A stretch of 64,000 bases of DNA, taken from assembly GCA_000783305.1 (NCBI GenBank), contig JROE01000001.1, positions 158,519-222,518 of the forward strand. Reading direction: 5' to 3'. Position 1 is the stretch's first letter; every line of letters begins with the position of its first letter. This DNA comes from Sphingobacteriaceae bacterium DW12 (GTDB lineage Bacteria > Bacteroidota > Bacteroidia > Sphingobacteriales > Sphingobacteriaceae). The notes below the pieces were generated by a model that did not search any database, had not been told where the DNA came from, and saw nothing but the letters and a program-made list of their open reading frames with translations. This document shows positions 61,603 through 64,000 of the stretch, one piece after another. The position numbers and the translations under genes were made by a program.

Positions 61603-62850
61603 ATGAAAAAACAAATCATATCATTCCTATTCATGCTATGTACGGCATCAATATCTGCGCAAGAAGATGTTGCAGATTATAAAAGATTTGATGCGCTAGC
61701 AAAGAAAATAAATGACATCCAACGGACAGCCGACGGTAAAAAAGTAAAGGGCGACGAGACGGATTTAATATTAAGTATTCCTTCTGATAACTTCTTTTTC
61801 AACTATCATAAACAAAGCGCAACGAATATCAATAAAGTGGAAGATGCATTGTTGGTATATGAAAACATTGACCTATCTGATGTCAAAGCAATCGGAATCT
61901 TGGATGAATCATTCGGAGGCTGCGGAATGGTAATTATTTCGACAAACAGAAAACAGGGCTACACAGTGGTCGCCAATGAGCAAACAAAAAACGCTGATCT
62001 ACAAGATATTGCGTTCTATTTTTCATCTGCCGAAAAAACAAAGGGTAATGAAATGTTTGATGCACTTGCCGAACTGATATATCTCACCAAAGTAAAGAAA
62101 GGGCTATTGACCGCAGAGCATGCGGCCCGCCAACGTAATAAATGGAAACAGACTGTTGAAAAGAATACGGCGACCGCTTACTATGACTATTGGAAAAACG
62201 AGCCCGAGAATCTATTCAGCGATCTGGCGTATTATAAATTCGAGAAAAAGGAGAAATCTTTAGCTGTCGACAAGATCCAGACTGGAATCTATGCTGTGGG
62301 GATGACCAGAAAGCAATTTGAAGACTTTGTTTATGGCCAATTCAAACAAGTGCAATCAGAGGACGAAACATGGAAAGCGGTGGTTCAGAAGTACAAGATC
62401 CCCTATTTTGTAAACTCCAAAGGCTTGACGGAAGTCGCCACGAATTACGCTTTTGATATCGGTAAACTGACGACGGGAATCAAAAATAAAAAATTAGAAA
62501 AAATAAAACATATCACAGGTCCTGTCATGGATAGGCTTAAGCAGGTGGCGAACCAGAATGAACTGGTATCTCTGCTACCACCGGGAGGAGAATTTACACT
62601 AGGGGCTATCAGGTTCAATCAAAAAGATATACTCACAGAAGTCTCCTTTTTCTATAAAAATGAAGCAAAAAATGCCGCGTATATCACAAGTGAGTCTGTA
62701 AAAAAATTTGGAGAAAAATTTGGGGAGCCATCTTATGTTGATGCGGAGAAGAGTTACTTTAAATATGGCAGTAAATACACTAAGAGAAGTATCACTTTGT
62801 TTTCGGGCAGTCTAGTGTTGATTACGGTAAGGTTGGATTCTACAGACTAG
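61603..62850 (+). CDS. Secreted protein, uncharacterised
   Basis: 415 aa, signal peptide 'MKKQIISFLFMLCTASISAQ'. The N-terminal third holds 'ALLVYENIDLSDVKAIGILD' and 'GGCGMVIISTNRKQGYTVVA'; the C-terminal third ('TEVSFFYKNEAKNAAYITSE', 'SVKKFGEKFGEPSYVDAEKS') is an alpha/beta domain reminiscent of small binding modules that recur in Bacteroidota secreted proteins. Not assigned. It is in an operon with the preceding coiled-coil protein, possibly under the palindromic site upstream. Confidence 0.75.
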   Translation: MKKQIISFLFMLCTASISAQEDVADYKRFDALAKKINDIQRTADGKKVKGDETDLILSIPSDNFFFNYHKQSATNINKVEDALLVYENIDLSDVKAIGILDESFGGCGMVIISTNRKQGYTVVANEQTKNADLQDIAFYFSSAEKTKGNEMFDALAELIYLTKVKKGLLTAEHAARQRNKWKQTVEKNTATAYYDYWKNEPENLFSDLAYYKFEKKEKSLAVDKIQTGIYAVGMTRKQFEDFVYGQFKQVQSEDETWKAVVQKYKIPYFVNSKGLTEVATNYAFDIGKLTTGIKNKKLEKIKHITGPVMDRLKQVANQNELVSLLPPGGEFTLGAIRFNQKDILTEVSFFYKNEAKNAAYITSESVKKFGEKFGEPSYVDAEKSYFKYGSKYTKRSITLFSGSLVLITVRLDSTD

Positions 62851-62887
62851 TTGAAATCCTAAAGGTATTGGTCCGTGGTAGTTGTGG

Positions 62888-63140
62888 TTACTTCAAAAGA
62901 TGTCTTAAATCCCATTCTTTATTATTGTGCCCGGCATCGATACCGCCACCAATCATGTTAATCACATCTCCGACAGACCTGTTATGAAGATTCTTAAGAT
63001 TCAGTGTATTGTGACCATAATAAGGAAGAGGTCTAAGTCTTCAATGATAAAATCATCGTAATCATCTTGGCTATCGTAAACAATCACTTTCTGCCCTAGG
63101 TGCTATGATGCAAGATATGTGCCCACAGCATGACGATATC
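62888..63140 (-). pseudogene. Frameshifted remnant of an unknown gene
   Basis: The minus strand reads 'MLWAHILHHST', then after a frame change 'QKVIVYDSQDDYDDFIIEDL', then after another 'LPYYGHNTLNLKNLHNRSVG' and 'DVINMIGGGIDAGHNNKEWD', ending at a stop (62890-62888). The pieces are clearly coding in style but spread over frames, so the gene is broken. No family known. Confidence 0.55.
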
Positions 63141-63150
63141 TTCTTTGCAA
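63125..63150. repeat. Partial copy of the right-edge repeat
   Basis: CAGCATGACGATATCTTCTT followed by TGCAA repeats the start of the 77-bp unit found at 63814, 690 bp away. Confidence 0.75.
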
Positions 63151-63189
63151 TCTTAAACAAATATAACGGATGAATGTTATAAAAGGAAT

Positions 63190-63690
63190 ATGGAACTAAG
63201 TAAAACTTTTCAGCAAGTGACAAACGAATTCATAGCGCTAATGGAAGCATTAGACGAAAATGAGTTGAATAGGAAGCCCAGCTACGGAGACTGGTCTCCT
63301 GGGCAAATCGGCGATCATATATACAAGTCATATGCCCCTGTAGAGATAATGACTGGACGTACGGAACCAACTGATCGCGAACCAAATGAAAAAATGCCGT
63401 CCATTAAAGCGATATTCACTGACTTTACTATACGTATGGAGTCTCCTACAGCTATATTGCCCTCGGAAAAGCATCTTAACAAACACCGCTTGATGACAAA
63501 TCTCCATAATCGTACCGCGCAGATGATAACGATAATCAATACCAGAGACCTCTCGGCTACTTGCCTTGATTTTGCCATTCCAGAGTACGGTCCTTTTACG
63601 GGACTGGAGTGGGCTTGGTTCAACACCTACCATACACAGCGCCATCTGCATCAATTGAAGAAAGTTATTTCGTCAATTAAAAGTTTATGA
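63190..63690 (+). CDS. DinB-fold protein
   Basis: 166 aa four-helix-bundle protein of the DinB/YfiT type. The three metal-ligand His positions are visible in 'GQIGDHIYKSY' and 'TYHTQRHLHQLKKV'. 'WSPGQIGDH' is the usual N-terminal motif. Members act as thiol-dependent transferases or hydrolases or are uncharacterised. A single gene followed by repeats. Confidence 0.9.
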   Translation: MELSKTFQQVTNEFIALMEALDENELNRKPSYGDWSPGQIGDHIYKSYAPVEIMTGRTEPTDREPNEKMPSIKAIFTDFTIRMESPTAILPSEKHLNKHRLMTNLHNRTAQMITIINTRDLSATCLDFAIPEYGPFTGLEWAWFNTYHTQRHLHQLKKVISSIKSL

Positions 63691-63813
63691 TGCCCGATTT
63701 CACCAATTACAGATTACTACAAAACAACAGATAGGGAGAGGTTGAAACCTTCAAGTTAATTCGTCAAATTTGTAAAGAGACGACAGGTTTTATAATACAA
63801 ATACGGAGCAACC

Positions 63814-64000
63814 TTCAGCATGACGATATCTTCTTTACAAATACTTAAACTATCCTCGATATGATACCTAGATAGAGATACTGAATTAAATTCAGCATGA
63901 CGATATAAATTCAGCATGACGATATCTTCTTTACAAACACTTAAACTACGCTGGATGTGATACCTACATAGAGATGCTGAATTAAATTCAGCATGACGAT
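63814..64000. repeat. 77-bp tandem repeat at the right edge
   Basis: Units start at 63814 and 63910 (TTCAGCATGACGATATCTTC, ending ...CTGAATTAAA). A 19-bp partial unit lies at 63891, and another begins at 63987 and runs off the window. The junction forms a palindrome with arms ATGCTGAATT / AATTCAGCAT (63974-63994). Confidence 0.9.

Noticed and set aside
63814..64000. CRISPR array
   Set aside because: The whole 77-bp unit is repeated, so there are no unique spacers.

Overview
The window looks like chromosome of a Bacteroidota member, most likely Sphingobacteriaceae (Sphingobacterium/Pedobacter type). The reasons are two SusC/SusD outer-membrane uptake loci, an ECF sigma/FecR pair, DUF6520 and MauE-like genes, no Shine-Dalgarno signals, and promoters of the Bacteroidota form TTG - about 19 nt - TAnnTTTG. 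Identifications come from reading motifs in the translated sequence; no database search was run.

0-11.6 kb (moderate GC): a CAT-anticodon tRNA with terminator, a large TPR protein, RsgA, two secreted proteins in a pair, an exported amidohydrolase, an uncharacterised helical protein, a lipoprotein, and a MauE-like/DUF6520 pair. A degenerate copy of the tRNA 3' end lies 4.5 kb downstream of the tRNA. 11.6-18.6 kb: a minus-strand TlpA-SusC-SusD operon whose genes overlap by ATGA. It is preceded by about 1.8 kb of repeat-rich DNA that stays open in the TlpA frame without looking like a protein gene.

18.6-31.1 kb: a clearly AT-richer defence island. Its left part has an Xre regulator, a small membrane protein, and a UvrD/HelD-like helicase carrying an apparent nuclease-fold insert, two zinc fingers and an N-terminal membrane segment. 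Its right part is a compact operon: Xre controller, DNA methyltransferase, a protein with two GHKL ATPase domains (MORC/Hsp90-like at the N terminus, histidine-kinase-like at the C terminus), a receiver-like protein, a Z1-type helicase, a small unknown protein, and a truncated 39-codon ORF. This resembles methylase/MORC-MutL/Z1 restriction systems, but with two-component signalling parts built in. It is the best candidate here for an unusual system.

31.1-41 kb: accessory genes and wreckage. They include an S41 peptidase, an AbiE pair with an intact antitoxin and a deleted toxin, a DUF3024 remnant, DUF4405/flavodoxin-fold reductase/Crp genes, a class C beta-lactamase-like hydrolase between cassette-like palindromic repeats (one replaces the 5' end of an HxlR gene), a PhyH dioxygenase and an Rpn-family nuclease. 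41-52.3 kb: a complete polysaccharide utilisation locus made of ECF sigma, anti-sigma FecR, SusC with STN domain, SusD, a SusE/F-position lipoprotein, a BACON-domain TIM-barrel protein and a GH5-like hydrolase.

52.3-64 kb: secreted Sel1 and MORN-repeat proteins, an SseB/TPR protein, a PPOX-fold stress protein, a Crp regulator, DUF4260, two secreted proteins and a DinB-fold protein. Between them lie decayed RhuM and HicB (two copies) genes, strong palindromes, and a 77-bp tandem repeat at the right edge.
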